Of a stretch of DNA of 64,000 nucleotides, positions 25,560-38,368 are shown one piece after another (within the stretch, counting starts at the first letter, position 1; each line of letters starts with the position of its first letter). This stretch comes from Cenococcum geophilum 1.58 (Eukaryota > Ascomycota > Dothideomycetes > Gloniales > Gloniaceae): NCBI GenBank assembly GCA_001692895.1, contig KV748271.1, positions 310,001 to 374,000 on the forward strand, written 5' to 3'. Position numbers and translations under genes: made by a program. A model generated the notes under the pieces. That model made no database searches. It was not told the DNA's origin and saw nothing but the letters and a program-made list of their open reading frames with translations.

Positions 25560-26715
25560 ATAACTTAAAGAACGGGTATAGTTTGGGGATCGTATATAGT
25601 TTAAGGAATGGGTATAATTCGTAGACTAGGAGGAACTACGGCGAACCTTTTTAAAAGGATAAGTTTGGCAATCCTTTTAAATATATCCCTTTTTACTATA
25701 TCTAAAGTATTCTCTATTTATAGCTTATATTCTTTATTTATTGGTTCCTAAGGGTATATAGAATTAGGTGGTATTAAGGTCCATAGGGTTGTATATAGGG
25801 CTTTTAGGTCTTAGAGAAGGGTCGCGCTTTAAAGCATATACCGGTTTCGTAGAGTTTTAAACGCGAGGTATAGTTAACTTTAGAGAATGCGTCTGTTTGT
25901 TATATTAAAGGTCTTTATTAATTTATTAATATATTATAGCAAACTTAGCTAAGTCTTTTAGTAGATCCCTACCTACTAACTAAACTCTAATTTCGTCCGA
26001 AATAGCTTATTAAAGAGTAGCAACTCTAGCGGCTTTATTCTAATCTAGTTTACTAATAAGGCCTAAAAATTCTAAAAAGAAGCTGGTAAATTCTTAGTTC
26101 CGTTATTATAGGGTTTTAAGCTTAGTAATAGGTATATATTCGCGGCTGGCGTTATTATACGTTTGTTCTAGTAGAGAGGTAAAGGTTTTAAAATTAATAA
26201 AGGTGCCATTACGGAAGAATAGATCTGTAGTTTATGTAGTATCTTTACTTAAATAAGATATTCTATAGCTAACCTTGCTAGCTTTAGTAGGGTATTGGTT
26301 ATAGTTTATTAAAGGTTTAAGGCGGAGCTTAGTTATAAAGGGACGTAAGTTATTTTAATTTCTATTAAACATTAGAGGATTAGGGAGCTTTTTAGATTTT
26401 ATAATAGGTACTAGGTTTATTATATATATATGTTAAGCTACTATTACTAGTTTAGTATTTATATTTAACGGGCCAGGTTTAGATATAGTTATTTTAATCT
26501 TAATTAGAGGTATTACTGTTAGGGTCTCTAACGTAAGTACTTTAGCGTTACGGAGTTCTTCGCGGAGTTCTTCTATTAATCGCTAATACTAGGCCTCTAG
26601 TGTAGCCCGCTATTAAGCTAAAGTATCTATAAAGGACTATTGCATTATAGTTAACTATTCCCTAACTAGGGCTATAATACTTATAGTTAACGCGGGGGAT
26701 TTAAGTTCGTTTGCT
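25560..26715 (-). pseudogene. gag: Gypsy-1 gag
   Basis: Reads from about 26715 (original start probably ATG, now ATA: IANELKSPALTISII) leftward. After a Glu/Arg-rich coiled stretch (LIEELREELRN) comes the capsid signature KKLPNPLMFNRN and LRPFITKLRLKPLINYNQYP, close to the typical fungal Gypsy Gag (LPDPPMFDG...LRPFVTKLRLKL). The C-terminal side carries a tandem of about 18-20 bp (GGGTATAATTTAAGGA, 25540-25620). Stops are TAG/TAA only in the readable part. Upstream of pol in the same element. Confidence 0.75.
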
Positions 26716-26744
26716 ATTTTAATAGTAGTTATTTTAATATAATA

Positions 26745-27126
26745 TAATATAAGGGCGCGAAGAGACTTTAGGGAAGATTTAAAGGAATAATATAAATTCT
26801 ATCTAAATCTAAGGGTATATAGCTCTTGCTATAAATAAGATGTTGCGTAAAGAAGAGAAAGAAATAATAAGAGAATTATATAATTAAATAGTTAGGGGCT
26901 TAGTAGTTAATACGTGCGCACGTACGCACGCGGTCTTTAACGGACTTCGGTAGAATTCAATTAATCTAGTAGAACTTAGCAGAAGTTAATTAAGCTGGTA
27001 GAATTCGGCAGAATTTGATCAAAGCGTCGGTTTTACTAAAATGTTTATTTGGCAGAATTTGGCAGAATTTATCTCTCAAGTGTTTTACCAAGACATTCTT
27101 GCTATAACTGGGCTAGTCCCGTTACA
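26745..27126 (-). repeat. Gypsy-1 5' LTR
   Basis: About 382 bp. It begins TGTAACGGGAC on the minus strand and ends next to the gag leader. It differs from the 3' LTR mainly by C/T and G/A transitions and a 20-bp length difference. Confidence 0.85.
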
Positions 27127-27267
27127 GTTTAGGAGGAGATACTAGTGTATAAGATAATAACTTATAGGTAGTTATAATATTATAACTTAAGGCATTTATA
27201 AAATAGGTAGATAATAACTACCTATTACTAATAGAGTAACTATAGGATATAAAGTAAGAAAAGATAA
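27127..27267 (+). mobile_element. Gypsy-2 fragment between Gypsy-1 and Copia-1
   Basis: A 141-bp AT-rich remnant. It ends in GATAA (27263-27267), the same five bases that follow Copia-1 at 33233-33237. So it is the left half of Copia-1's target, joined originally to the Gypsy-2 gag region at 33233. Confidence 0.55.
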
Positions 27268-27493
27268 TGTCTAATTATAGCACCTGGTGTACCAAACGCG
27301 TACATACGCGTTTGGTGCACCGACCACTTGTCTATAAGTGCTAACTAATTAGGGGGAGGACGCGTTAGAATATAGACCACGTAGTCTACTTTAATAGAAT
27401 CGACAGCCATTATTATCCAAAAGAGCATACAATACTATACGTATTTCATCCCACTGGATCTAACTTACTTATACCATTAAATTGGTACAAACA
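27268..27493 (+). repeat. Copia-1 5' LTR
   Basis: 226 bp. Contains a 36-bp near-perfect palindrome at 27286-27321 (GGTGTACCAAACGCGTA and its complement), interrupted by one RIP-type G-to-A at its centre. Confidence 0.92.
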
Positions 27494-27887
27494 CTGATTA
27501 GTAAGCGCGCACAGATCAGCAATCACTTACCACCTCCCCCCGAGCGATACTCGACAGCGACCACCCGTTTATATCCTAGTACGACCTGCTAGAAGGTCGG
27601 AAGTTAGGGATTACGGACCTATTACTAACTCCGTATACTTATTTAAGTCTTAGTATGGTTTACCGGAAGTATAATAGACGCGAATACAGACCTATACAGA
27701 ACCCCTCTCCTTAACCTACCTTTAAACCTCGAACCCCTATCCCTACTATACCCTCCTTTAACACCTCCGACCTCTTTTTAGATACCTTACGGAGACCCCT
27801 TACCCTTCTACGAACCGTTGCGGACATTAACCGCCTTTACGGAACACTATAAGACCCTTTTACCCGCTACGCACTATACTATATAGT

Positions 27888-30800
27888 ATGGCAGATATTA
27901 GCAAGCAAGTCAGCGAAGGTTAAAAGAAGTAGAGTTAAGGAGTCGACCTTACGTCTATAAACGACGTTAACGACTATATTTAATTTAAACTCCTTAAATA
28001 CGGATACTTTAAGCCTATAAATAATAATATGTGGGAGCAATATAAAGAAGACTTTACGGACTTTACGGAAGCTACTTTTAAGGCTTACAGCCTTATAACC
28101 ATCCGTAACCTATAAACCCTCCTCCGTAACTATGGTGTATGGGTTAAAAAAGATAAACAAGTTACTATTACACGGTCCTTATATAATATACTATATAAGG
28201 AAGACCTAATAGAATGGACTAAAGAGCAGATCTTAGATCACATTAAATTTCACGGACTCTTTACTTCTTTTAAACTTAACAGGATCTCTGGCCTTATACC
28301 TAACCTATTTAACTAAATTCGTCCTATAGACCCCAGTGGCTTTAGAATTAATCTTACTGGCCAAAGTATACCTAATACTTAAGTTACGGACTATAATACC
28401 CCCGTAAACCAAAATACGGACTAAAATACTTCTGTTATTTAAGTTACAGATCCGTAAGCTACCTAAGTAAAGACCTATAGCAAGGAACTAGCTAACCTAG
28501 CCAAGCTCTATATTAATAAATCTAAGTATAGCGGTAAAAATAACAACTTTAACTTTAAACTAACCATTTTTACGGACCTTTATTAAAAGGCTAATATTCC
28601 TAAATAAGAGTTTAGCCAAGCCTACTCTACCATGCTGCGCGGCCTAGCACTTAACCACTACTACACCAACCTTAAGAGTAACCCTTAGTGTTCCCTTTAA
28701 TATGCTATACGAAGCTATACGTAACTACTTTAAAGGGCCGGAATATAAGCGTAATATCCTTACCTCATAGAATACGATTGGATTACGGACCGTAATTAAT
28801 AAGAATACCGAAAAATTGACTATAGAGTGCCTGTAAATTCTTATTAAAGACCTTCAGCACCTATAGCACGGCCTTAATATTAAGCTTTAAATAGACGACT
28901 TCCTATATAATAAACTTATTACGGCTTACTAGGAAGTGGAGCCCAATAAATATACTTATTATAAGCCTACGGACACCTTAGCTGGCCTTATTAATAATTT
29001 ACGATCCTCTATTATAACGTACGAAGTCTTAAACCTACTAGGCAGCACTTAAGCCTTTGTTACAGATACTTAATATCTATAAATAGACTTAGAAGCCTAC
29101 TTTACGGACCGCTGTTACCGCTAGCAGCACCCACACCGACTAAGTCCCACCCGTAACCCCCGCAGCAACCCCCGTATAAAAGTATACCCCTATAAGCAAA
29201 CTAGTTAGAAATGCTTTATATATAGTAAGGAAAGATGTTAGTCTATAAGGTATACCTAGGAAGAATGTAATAAGTCTAGGAAGAGATTAGATAACCGGAT
29301 TAACTAGTTTATTTTAGAATATAAAGGAGAGGAAGTAGAGGAACCTCTTAATAAGTTAATAGAAGCTCTTATAATTAACTTTAACTTAGATACTTAGGAA
29401 TAAGAGACCTTAGAGATATTCCTAACTACTTTTAGACCTTTTACAGACAGCCAAGCCTTTAATATTACGACCGTATTAGCCGACCGTTCCTTTATACACT
29501 TAATTACGCCTAAAAACTATTCCGTAAGTACCTCTATTATAGACGTTACAGATTATAAATAGGACCTATTTGTATATATTACTATAGAACGATATACCCC
29601 TAAGGAATTCTACAGTGTTATAATCGACATAGGTGCCTCTAAGAAGTCTACTATAGGCTACAGATAATACCTTATATATAAGACCACTATAAGTAATAAT
29701 ACGGACATTAATACTATGCAAACTGGGGCCGTAAACGTCTAATTCGGCATCGGCTTAACCGTATTAATTGGATTAGTTATAGTTAAGACTCTAATTGGCC
29801 CAGTTAACTTCTATATAGTAAAAGCGGACACCCCCTTCCTACTCTGCCTTACGGATATAGATAGGTTACACGTATACTACAATAATATTACGGACACCCT
29901 AATTGGCCCTATGACTACCCTAGGAAGCAAGCATATTACCTTGCCAATTACATATTAATTTGGACACCCGTTCCTTATATGGGGAGAGACTTTACAGACG
30001 TATATTTAGGAATCTTTTAACTATAACCCGTGCTACCTTACCAGTATAGAAATCCACCACCTATACCGCCGCTTCGGCTACCCGTTAGCTAAAAAGCTAT
30101 ATAGAGTCCTTAAATGCTCCGGATATAACGTTAATAGGAAGGCAATTAACCACCTAATCAAATACTACTCCTACTGCTAGAAATACGGACGTTCTCTAGG
30201 CCAATTTAAGTTTACCCTTTATAAGGATCTTATCTTTAACCACTTAGTATACGTAGATATTATATATATTAACGGCAGCTTAGTACTATATATAATTAAT
30301 AAGGCAACCCGCTACTAAGCCGCCCATTAGTTGCAAAATATATCCGCAAAGTATACTTAGGATATTTTACGGACCTGCTAGATTAACACGTACGTTGGAC
30401 CCCCTAAGTATATCACCTATAACGCCGGTAGGAACTTTATTAGCAAGGAATTCCAGTAGTACGCTACGGCTATAGCTATATTAATAAAAGCTGTTCTAGT
30501 TAAGGCGTATTAGTCCATTAGGCTTATTAAGCAAGCTTACCTAGCTTTACGGAGAGCTTACTAGATTATTACGGATAAATATAAGGATATTTAAAAGGAA
30601 CTAGCTCTACAGATGGCCATAAAAGTCGTTAACGACACTGCTAGCCCGGACGGACTAGTACCTACCCTCTTAGTCTACGGAGCCTACCTAAGGATAAGTA
30701 ACCTAGACCCTCCTACCCCGTCTATTACGGAACGAGCAGTTGTAATACGGAAGGCGATGGCCGAGATAGTTAAGCTACGGGCTAAACAAACTGTTAATAG

Positions 30801-32750
30801 CGCCCTGCACCGCCGTAACGGACCTAACACGACCTTAGTATACGACCTACCGCTTAATTCTAAAGTCCTTATATGGCGTAAAAGCGGCAATTGGAATAGA
30901 CCTTATTATTTACTGGCCGTAGAAAACGAGACGTGCTGCGTATAACTCCTTAGTGGACCGACTAGCTTTAGAAGCACGTCTGTAAAACCTTACTTTTAAT
31001 CTAAAAACACCTATAACGTTAAACTAGACGAACTATAAGCACCTCTGCTTACCCCAGAAGTCCCCTAAGAACCTACGGGACCTACTATAAAGCATGGTCG
31101 AGGACGCCCTTAAAAGTACCCCGTAACTAAGAACCCTATAACGGAGAATTACCTAACCTCCGCAGACACATCCATAAGGCAATCTCCGCCTGCGGATATA
31201 TTAGTTCTAGTATAGGAAATACCTTTTACGGCCTTATAACGCAAAGAGATTAATAGACTACTTAAAAAGGGTGTCTTTATAGTAATAGTAGAAAGAGACG
31301 TTCCGTAAGGTGTCCGTATATTTAACTTACGCTTTATTGACGAAATTAAGCACCCTAGTACTAATGAAGCCTTTAAAAAATTAAGGCTCGTTATATAAGC
31401 TTATAACGACCAAGGAAAGGACTTAGTCCTTATACAATCGCCTACAATTTAATAAGTTAGCCAACGGATTATACTTATACTTACGCCCGGACTATAGCAA
31501 ATTAAACCCGTAGCCTTATACTTACGGGATATCTTATAAGCCTATATATAGTCTAATACCCACCTAAGCAGGGATATCTTTATATAACTACCCTAGGAGC
31601 TTAACCTACAACTAGGAACAATTTTACGGGTCGTAAAACCCCTTTACGGAGTGCCGGAAGCTAGAAACTACTAGTTTAAGATATATCACCAGCACCACGT
31701 CCGTAAACTTAAGATGGAGCAGTCGACATATAACCCCTATCTCCTATACACCCTATTAAACGGCCTTAGTATTATTAGACTCTAAATAGATAATACCCTC
31801 TTCTTAGCGGACTAGACTTTTATGGACGCCGAAGAGACTAAACTGTAAGAAGCTAAGTTCCTAGCAAAGCCGTAAGAGCAGTTAACTAAGCAGACTCCAA
31901 TTAAGTTTAATAGAGGCTTAATTACATAAAAAGGCAATTTAATCTAGCTAACTTAGGAACGCCAAGCTTAAAACCTAAGGCTTATTATAGCAAAGCCTAT
32001 AGACCTTACTAGTTCCCGCGGAGAGACCTATAAGACCGTAAATACGAAGGACTAATACGTTGTATAGCGTGCAAGAGGCGCCTATATTACCATAGTCTGT
32101 TAACCCAAATCTACCTATAACTTATCCTTTGCGGCCTAGGCAATAGACCCGTAAGAAGAAAATATTAAGCAGCTTAAGAAGCGCATTTAGTAGCAAATTA
32201 ACAATACAGCAAGGGGACTTACCTTCGTACCACTAGACCTAAATTCCCTTAGCTTACTAGTATTTACAGACGCATCCTTTACCAATAATAAGGACCTATT
32301 ATCGCAAATTGGCTTTATAATTATACTTACGGACTATAATTAAGACGTAAATATTCTATACTGGTCCTTAATTAAATATAAACGAGTAACCCGCAGTATA
32401 CTGGCTTCTAAATTATACGCACTAGCTTATAGCTTTAATATAGCAGCCGCAATTAAATTAATAATCTAAAAGATTCTATAATTAGAACTGTTACCCCTAG
32501 TCTTATACACCAATTTAAAGTCCCTTTATAACTGCCTAGTTAAACTAGGTATAACACAGGAGAAGAGGCTTATAGTTAACTTAATGTGTTTACATCAGGC
32601 CTACGAACGACGCGAGATTACGGAGGTCAAATGGATCAGCGGTGGAAACAACCTAGTAGACGCTATAACTAAGGCAAGGCCGTGTTAAGCTCTTAAAACC
32701 CTAATTAATATAAATAAGCTTAACCTATAGGTCACAGAATGGGTGGAATA
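27888..32750 (+). pseudogene. Copia-1 gag-pol polyprotein, degraded
   Basis: ATG at 27888 (MADISKQVSEG). Gag ends in a zinc knuckle near 29210-29270 (CFIYSKERC...RYT.EEC; His and one Cys altered). An integrase-domain region follows (about 29980-30960). Its C-terminal part is still open for 110 codons (30613-30945) and reads NDTASPDGLVPTLLVYGAY ... RNGPNTTLVYDLPLNS ... GPTSFRSTSVKPYF, a block characteristic of fungal Copia polyproteins. RT (about 31200-32000) and RNase H (about 32250-32700) follow, with LYTNLKSLYNCLVKLG and EKRLIVNLMCLHQAYERRE, then EVKWISGGNNLVDAITKA. Gln and Trp codons are replaced by TAG/TAA throughout. It ends near 32750. Confidence 0.85.
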
Positions 32751-32760
32751 AGACTAGTAG

Positions 32761-32860
32761 AGCATCTACGGTTTATCTACGGTCTGTCGGAGGACTATAC
32801 GGTTCATTTGCGGCCTGTCGGAAGGCCGTACGGTTTATTTTACGGGCCGTAAGCAAGACT
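32761..32860 (+). repeat. Three imperfect 3'-UTR repeats in Copia-1
   Basis: A unit of about 35 bp, TACGGTTYATYTACGGYCTG plus TCGGA, occurs three times between the end of pol and the 3' LTR. CpG-rich and hardly mutated. Confidence 0.6.
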
Positions 32861-33006
32861 TACGGCCAGCTCGATGCACCGTTTGGAAGGTAGCCTAAAA
32901 GGCACCTCGGGAGGGAATTTCTTATGGATTTCTTTTGTGTTTCATAGTTCTATTAAAGCAACTACGGAGGCTATATACAAGTGGTTCTATTTTTAAGTGC
33001 CGCTAG

Positions 33007-33232
33007 TGTCTAATTATAGCACCTGGTGTACTAAACGCGTACGTACGCGTTTGGTGCACCGACCACTTATCTGTAAGTGCTGACTAATTAGGGGGAGGAC
33101 GCGTTAGTATATAGACCACGTAGTCTACTTTAATAGAATCGACAGCCATTATCATCCAAAAGAGCATACGATACTATACGTATTTCGTGCCCCTGGATCT
33201 AACTCACTTGTACCATTAAATTAGTACAAACA
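33007..33232 (+). repeat. Copia-1 3' LTR
   Basis: 226 bp, ending in CAAACA followed by the target duplicate GATAA. The 36-bp palindrome at 33025-33060 has an intact centre (ACGCGTACGTACGCGT). Confidence 0.92.
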
Positions 33233-33237
33233 GATAA

Positions 33238-36200
33238 AGATACTATTAATTAAAAGATTTTTAGGAGAGAAAAATAAGCTAAAGGGATTGCTAATATAAA
33301 TAAACTTAAAGATTTATTATAAAGGAATAAAGTTAAAAGAGCTATTAGATACAGTTGCGTATATAGGATTGTTCTTAATAGGTTAGGTACTAAAGTAGTT
33401 TAAATCCTATATTACGGAGATATAAGCTAATAGGTTAGCTACTACTAATTTAGAAGTATGGTATATATTCTTAAGCTAGATAGGATTTATAGTAAGACTA
33501 ATATAGATATACGGGGATCTAGAATTAAAGGCAACTATAGAGAGAAAGCTCTATTATCTAATATAGAAAGGATTAGTAATAGACTATACAACTTAGGTCT
33601 AGATACTAGTGGCGTAAACTAGATAGAATAAGGGAGCGTTAATGGCATAGTATAGGAGAGGCCTAAAAGCTAAAGTTTAGAATATAATAATATCTATAGA
33701 TAATTTAAATAATATAATAGAACTAATTAAATAAGCTATTAAGGTTAATAACCAGCTATATTAGAGTAAGAGGTTAGGAAGAATAATATAGACTAGTATA
33801 TATAAAGAAGACGTAATAGGTATTTAAACTATAGTATAGCGTAGACCTAATAGACCTAAGTAATACTAAAAAGTCTAAAGGATAAAAGAAATTATAGAAA
33901 CCTAGAGGATAAGGATTAAGTAATTAAAGGTCTAAGGAGCAGAGGCTAAACTAGGGATTTTAGCAGCAGAAGATATTTAGGCGGACTCTATAGTAAGAAA
34001 AGTAGTATAAAGAAGGAGCTTATATAAATTATAGGAAATAAGGTTATTTTATAAAGGACTACAAAAGTAGTTAAAACAACTACGTAGTAAAGGGAACTAG
34101 ACTAGTAGACAATATATATATATAGAGGGACAATAATACGCTATAAGGAATAAAAGAATAATTAATTAGAAGTTTCGCGTTTTATTATAATAATATATAC
34201 TAAATTTATAAGGACGCTAAGTATAGCGTAAGCTATTAGCTATAAGAGCCTAAGTTAAGAGGACTCTAGAGTATAAGAGAGTAAGATAAAGAATAGGATT
34301 AACTTTATAAATTAGATAAGGACAAAGACAATATATTTAGCTAGTAGTTAATAGAGAAGTTTCTTATACACTAATTTTAATAAAAGGTAATAGAATCTAA
34401 GGATTAAGATAATTAGACTATTAGTAGCAATAATAAGGCAATAAAGGTAGCTTACAAGGAGTATATAAACCTTAAGTATATAATAATAGAGGTAGAAGTT
34501 AAGTTAGAAATAGAGACTAAATTAGTAATAGGGATTAAGACTCTATTAGATATAATATCTATCGCTTTATAAGATAAAGGAAATATAACTAGAAATAGAA
34601 TAAGCAGATAGCTATTTACTAGTACTATTTTACTACTTAATAAAGGCAAGAGGCTAAAGGCTTAAGATTCCTAAGATAAAATAAGAGATTTTTAAGATTT
34701 TTAAGACGAGATAAGGATAGCTTAAGGACCTATAACGAACGAGAACTAATAAGTGAGAGTAGATGCTTAGTTTAAGGATATATAAATAAGCATAGGACTA
34801 AGATTTCCAAAGGACTAAGATTTTAAAGATTAAATAAGGACTATAATAATAGATAAATAAAGTATTTAGCCTAAGGGTCGAAATATTAACGCTAAAATTA
34901 TAAAGTTTAAGGATTTAGATAATTTAATAGCTAGATATAAACTAGGTAAAGACTAGGTAGGATTTAAGAGCTAAATTATAGTATAGTAAGAATAAAGCGG
35001 TTATTAGGGATTATTAAAGCTAGGTAGGCCTAGGGATAAAACACCTATATAAAAAATTACTAATAGGCCTATAATAGGAACGCCTAGGGTAAAGTAGTTA
35101 AATAAACTAGAAGAAGAAGCAAGTATAGAAATCTTAGCTAGATTTAGAGAAAGATATATAAAAGGATATTATAACGTAGTAATAATAAGATACTTTCTTA
35201 TAGATAAATTGTATATACTTATATAGTTATACTAAAAGTGCTATAGATAGCGATATAGCGATAATTAGAATAATTTCTACTTATAGTTAGATAAACGAGT
35301 TATTTAAGACTAGACTACTATAGAAAAATACATAAGTTATATTAAAGAAGTATTAATTATAATATTAAAGGATCTAGAAAGTAGATTAAGGGACTAAAGA
35401 CGTAAAAGATAAATCTTAGTACTAGTAACTAAAAGACTAATACTAGGTTTAGTTAAAAAGGGATTTAAACTTAAAGAAAATAATAAACTAAGAGTTAACC
35501 TAAAGTACCTGGCGTATTATATATTAGCGTAGATTATATATATAGATAACTAATACGAAATATTAAGGCGCTAAAGGTGAAAAATAGGAAGTACCTCACT
35601 AGGATATAGTAAGCACTTAATAAAAGATAGTATGGGAATACTAAGTATATATATAGCTGGTATCTAGTAGATATATAGGAAATAAATAATTTAATACTTT
35701 AGCTAGGAATATTCTTAATAGAAGAATACTTAGATAGATATTAGTAGTAGAAATACCTAGAGAATATATACCTATAGTATATTAAAGATAAGAAATAAAT
35801 AAGGTATTGGCTAAAAGATAAGCCAAGTATAGTAGGATTAAGCTAATTGTTAGGAAAAGGCGAGGCTTATAGGACTAGAGAGAGCTAGTAGTAGAGCCTT
35901 AGACCCTTAAAGGAATTTAAGGACAACACTTAAATTTATAAGTTAATTGGCAAATTAATAGTTTAAAGCGCTAGTAGATAGTGGAGTAATAAGGAACTAT
36001 ATTTTACTAGTAGTAGTAATAAGGATATGATTACTATATAGATAGAAACGGGATCTATATCTATTAGTAATAATTTTAGGAGATCTAATAGCCTATAGGA
36101 GAGATATTATTAATCTTAAAATAGGACTAGTTTAAGTAGCTATTATAGGAAGATAAATTATAATATTATTTAATATCTTACTATTAGGAAAAGATAAGGT

Positions 36201-37919
36201 AGTATTAGAAATACCTTAGTTAAAGGAATATAATCTAAAGATTAATTAGGTTATAGGTTAGGTCGATATTAGAAATACTTAATACTATAAGATATAATAA
36301 GGTACTAAAATAGTATAGTACTAGGCTGAAGTAATATATAAAGAGACTTAATAGGGTATAGACTATATACTAGAAAGATACTATATATGTAATAATAAAC
36401 TATAGGAACTAAATAGTAAAAGGCTAGTAAAGTATATAGTATAGGACTATAAGATAGAGTTGGAACTAAGAACTTATCTAAGGTTCTTCCTAATCTATAA
36501 GCTTATATAAGAGGAGCGGAAAGTATTAAAAGAGTTTATTTAAAAGAACCTGCAAAAGTACATATTAGACTATTGTAATTATTAGTAGGTTATCTAGTAT
36601 TATTTACACTAAAGAAGAACGGAAAGCCTAGATTGTGTATTAACTATAGATAGTTAAATAGTATTACTTAAAAGGATAGATATCCTTTCATGTTAATAAG
36701 CGAGATCTAAGATAGGATAGGTAATATATAAATCTTTATAAAGATAGATCTAAGATAGGCGTACTATTAGATTAGGATTAAGGAAGGTAATAAATAGAAA
36801 GTAGCTTTTAGATTATATAAAGGATTATATAAACTAATAGTTATATAATTTAGACTTATAAACGTACTGGTAATATTCTAGAAGAGGATTAATAGTATAT
36901 CTTAATAATATTATTATCTACTTAATAAGTAAGGAAGAATATAGAGAATACGTTAAATAGGTGTTAAAGAGACTATATAAAAAACAGATGCTAGTAGTAA
37001 TTAAGAAATATAAGTTCTTTATAAGGAAGATAGATTATATTAGATTTATTATTAAACTATTATATATTAGTATAGATCTAAAGAAAGTTAAGGCTATAGT
37101 AAATTAGTAAGAACTAGAGAACGTTATATAGGTAAGGTTGTTCCTAGGGTTTTATAATTACTATAGGAGAATTATTATATAGTAGTTAAAGATTATTAAG
37201 CTATTTATAAGACTTATAAAGAAGGAGGAAATAGGGATATAAGGATAGGGATATAAGCGGTTATTTGCTAAACTTAAGGAGTTATTTACCTAAGGGCTAA
37301 TCCTTAAAATCCATTAACTAGAGTTAGATATAGTCGTTAAAATAGATATATTAGACTTTGTACTAGGAGTATATTTACTATAGAGATATTAGAATATATA
37401 GCACCTAGTAGCATACTATATTTAGAAGATAATACTAAAACTAAACTATAATATCTATAATAAGGAGTTATTAGGTATACTTATAGCGCTTAAGGAATAG
37501 AGAGTATTGTTATAAGGTATAGAGAAACTATTTATAGTTAAGATAGATTATAAGAACCTAATGGGGTTCCTAATAATAAAGAAACTAAATTATAGATAAG
37601 TTAGATAGACGGAGATGCTTATAGAATACTATTTTAAAATTTAGTATACTAAGGATATAGACAATATAAGGGCGGACGTACTTAGTAGAAAGGCTAAATT
37701 GTAAAGTAATAAGAAACTATTAGGAGTAATACTATAGAAGGATAAGGATGGACTAATTAGATATAATTATCCTAAACTAGTATTATCTTAGGAGGACTTA
37801 GAGAAAGTATATAAGATACTAGAAAGCTTTTAGGTATAATAGATATTTAAAGTATAGCTATAGAAGTAGCTTAAAATTCGTAAAGAAGAAAGTTTATATA
37901 AAGACTAAGGGGTAATATA
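33238..37919 (+). pseudogene. Gypsy-2 gag-pol, left part, heavily degraded
   Basis: The oldest-looking element in the stack, visibly richer in A and T than Copia-1 or Gypsy-3. A zinc knuckle at about 34015-34075 reads AYINYRK*GYFIKDY (originally CYNCGKQGHFIKDC). A protease-like region lies at about 35900-36200. The RT active site at about 36890-36920 reads VYLNNIIIY (family YLDD). RNase H at about 37325-37700 gives DFVLGVYL, NYNIYNKELLGI and NIRADVLSRKA, a typical Gypsy RNase H end. The frame breaks at 37919, where Gypsy-3 is inserted, and resumes at 43830. The LTR candidate is at 20818. Confidence 0.75.
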
Positions 37920-38141
37920 TGTTACGGCGCTGGCAGAATATAGCAGAAAGCGGGCAGAATACGGCAGATTGCCGCAAGTTGCTATTACGTAACCAGAGGA
38001 TTGTATATAACCTCGAGCGGTGCTTCCGTTCTTCCCCTTTCCTTTCTCTAGCTTTAGATCCTCGTTTATAGACATTCCAATCATATAGGCTTGCGCGTCC
38101 CTCTTACCGTGCTCGTGCCTTAATTAACTAAGTCGCTAACA
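37920..38141 (+). repeat. Gypsy-3 5' LTR
   Basis: 222 bp, TGTTACGGCGCT ... CGCTAACA. GGCAGAATA occurs repeatedly in the first 60 bp. A TATATAA box lies near 37990 and a pyrimidine-rich stretch near 38035. Confidence 0.92.
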
Positions 38142-38368
38142 TTATCTAAAGCTTATTACTACTCTTTTTCCTAAGAAGGAACTTAAATATATCTACGGAC
38201 TACAAATAGGATAGGAATATAGGATAGGACCCTAAGGACATTACTAGGACTATAAGGACAGGATAGAACTAAAAGGATATATATAAAATAACCAAAAGGA
38301 CCCACAAGACACGCATAGACTAGAGCCCCTAAAGAAATTACCCGGAATTACCTAATACCCCTACCACC

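Larger units (their letters stand above)
21160..27126 (-). mobile_element. Gypsy-1 LTR retrotransposon, minus strand, degraded
   Basis: Two direct repeats (21160-21560 and 26745-27126) flank a minus-strand interior. A polypurine tract, poly-G on the minus strand, sits just inside the left copy at 21564-21580. The left copy is therefore the 3' LTR and the right copy the 5' LTR. The interior reads gag, protease region, RT, RNase H, integrase from right to left, the Ty3/Gypsy order. The left LTR has a 20-bp insertion or duplication relative to the right. No exact target duplication is visible (TAAGT versus GTTTA), probably mutated. The element sits inside Gypsy-2. Confidence 0.85.
27268..33232 (+). 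mobile_element. Copia-1 LTR retrotransposon, complete but degraded
   Basis: 5,965 bp bounded by two 226-bp LTRs (27268-27493 and 33007-33232) with TGTCTAATT...GTACAAACA ends and a perfect 5-bp target duplication GATAA (27263-27267, 33233-33237). The interior encodes gag, integrase, RT and RNase H in the Ty1/Copia order on the plus strand. The LTRs differ at about 14 positions, mostly C/T or G/A. It is inserted in Gypsy-2. CpG-containing TACGG/CCGTA words remain common while CpA is depleted, consistent with CpA-directed RIP. Confidence 0.92.

Noticed and set aside
30684..30890. Minus-strand open frame of 68 codons
   Set aside because: Antisense shadow of the Copia-1 integrase C-terminal region, which is well supported on the plus strand.
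34452..34649. Minus-strand 65-codon hydrophobic frame
   Set aside because: Antisense to Gypsy-2 pol in extremely AT-rich DNA; hydrophobicity follows from base composition.
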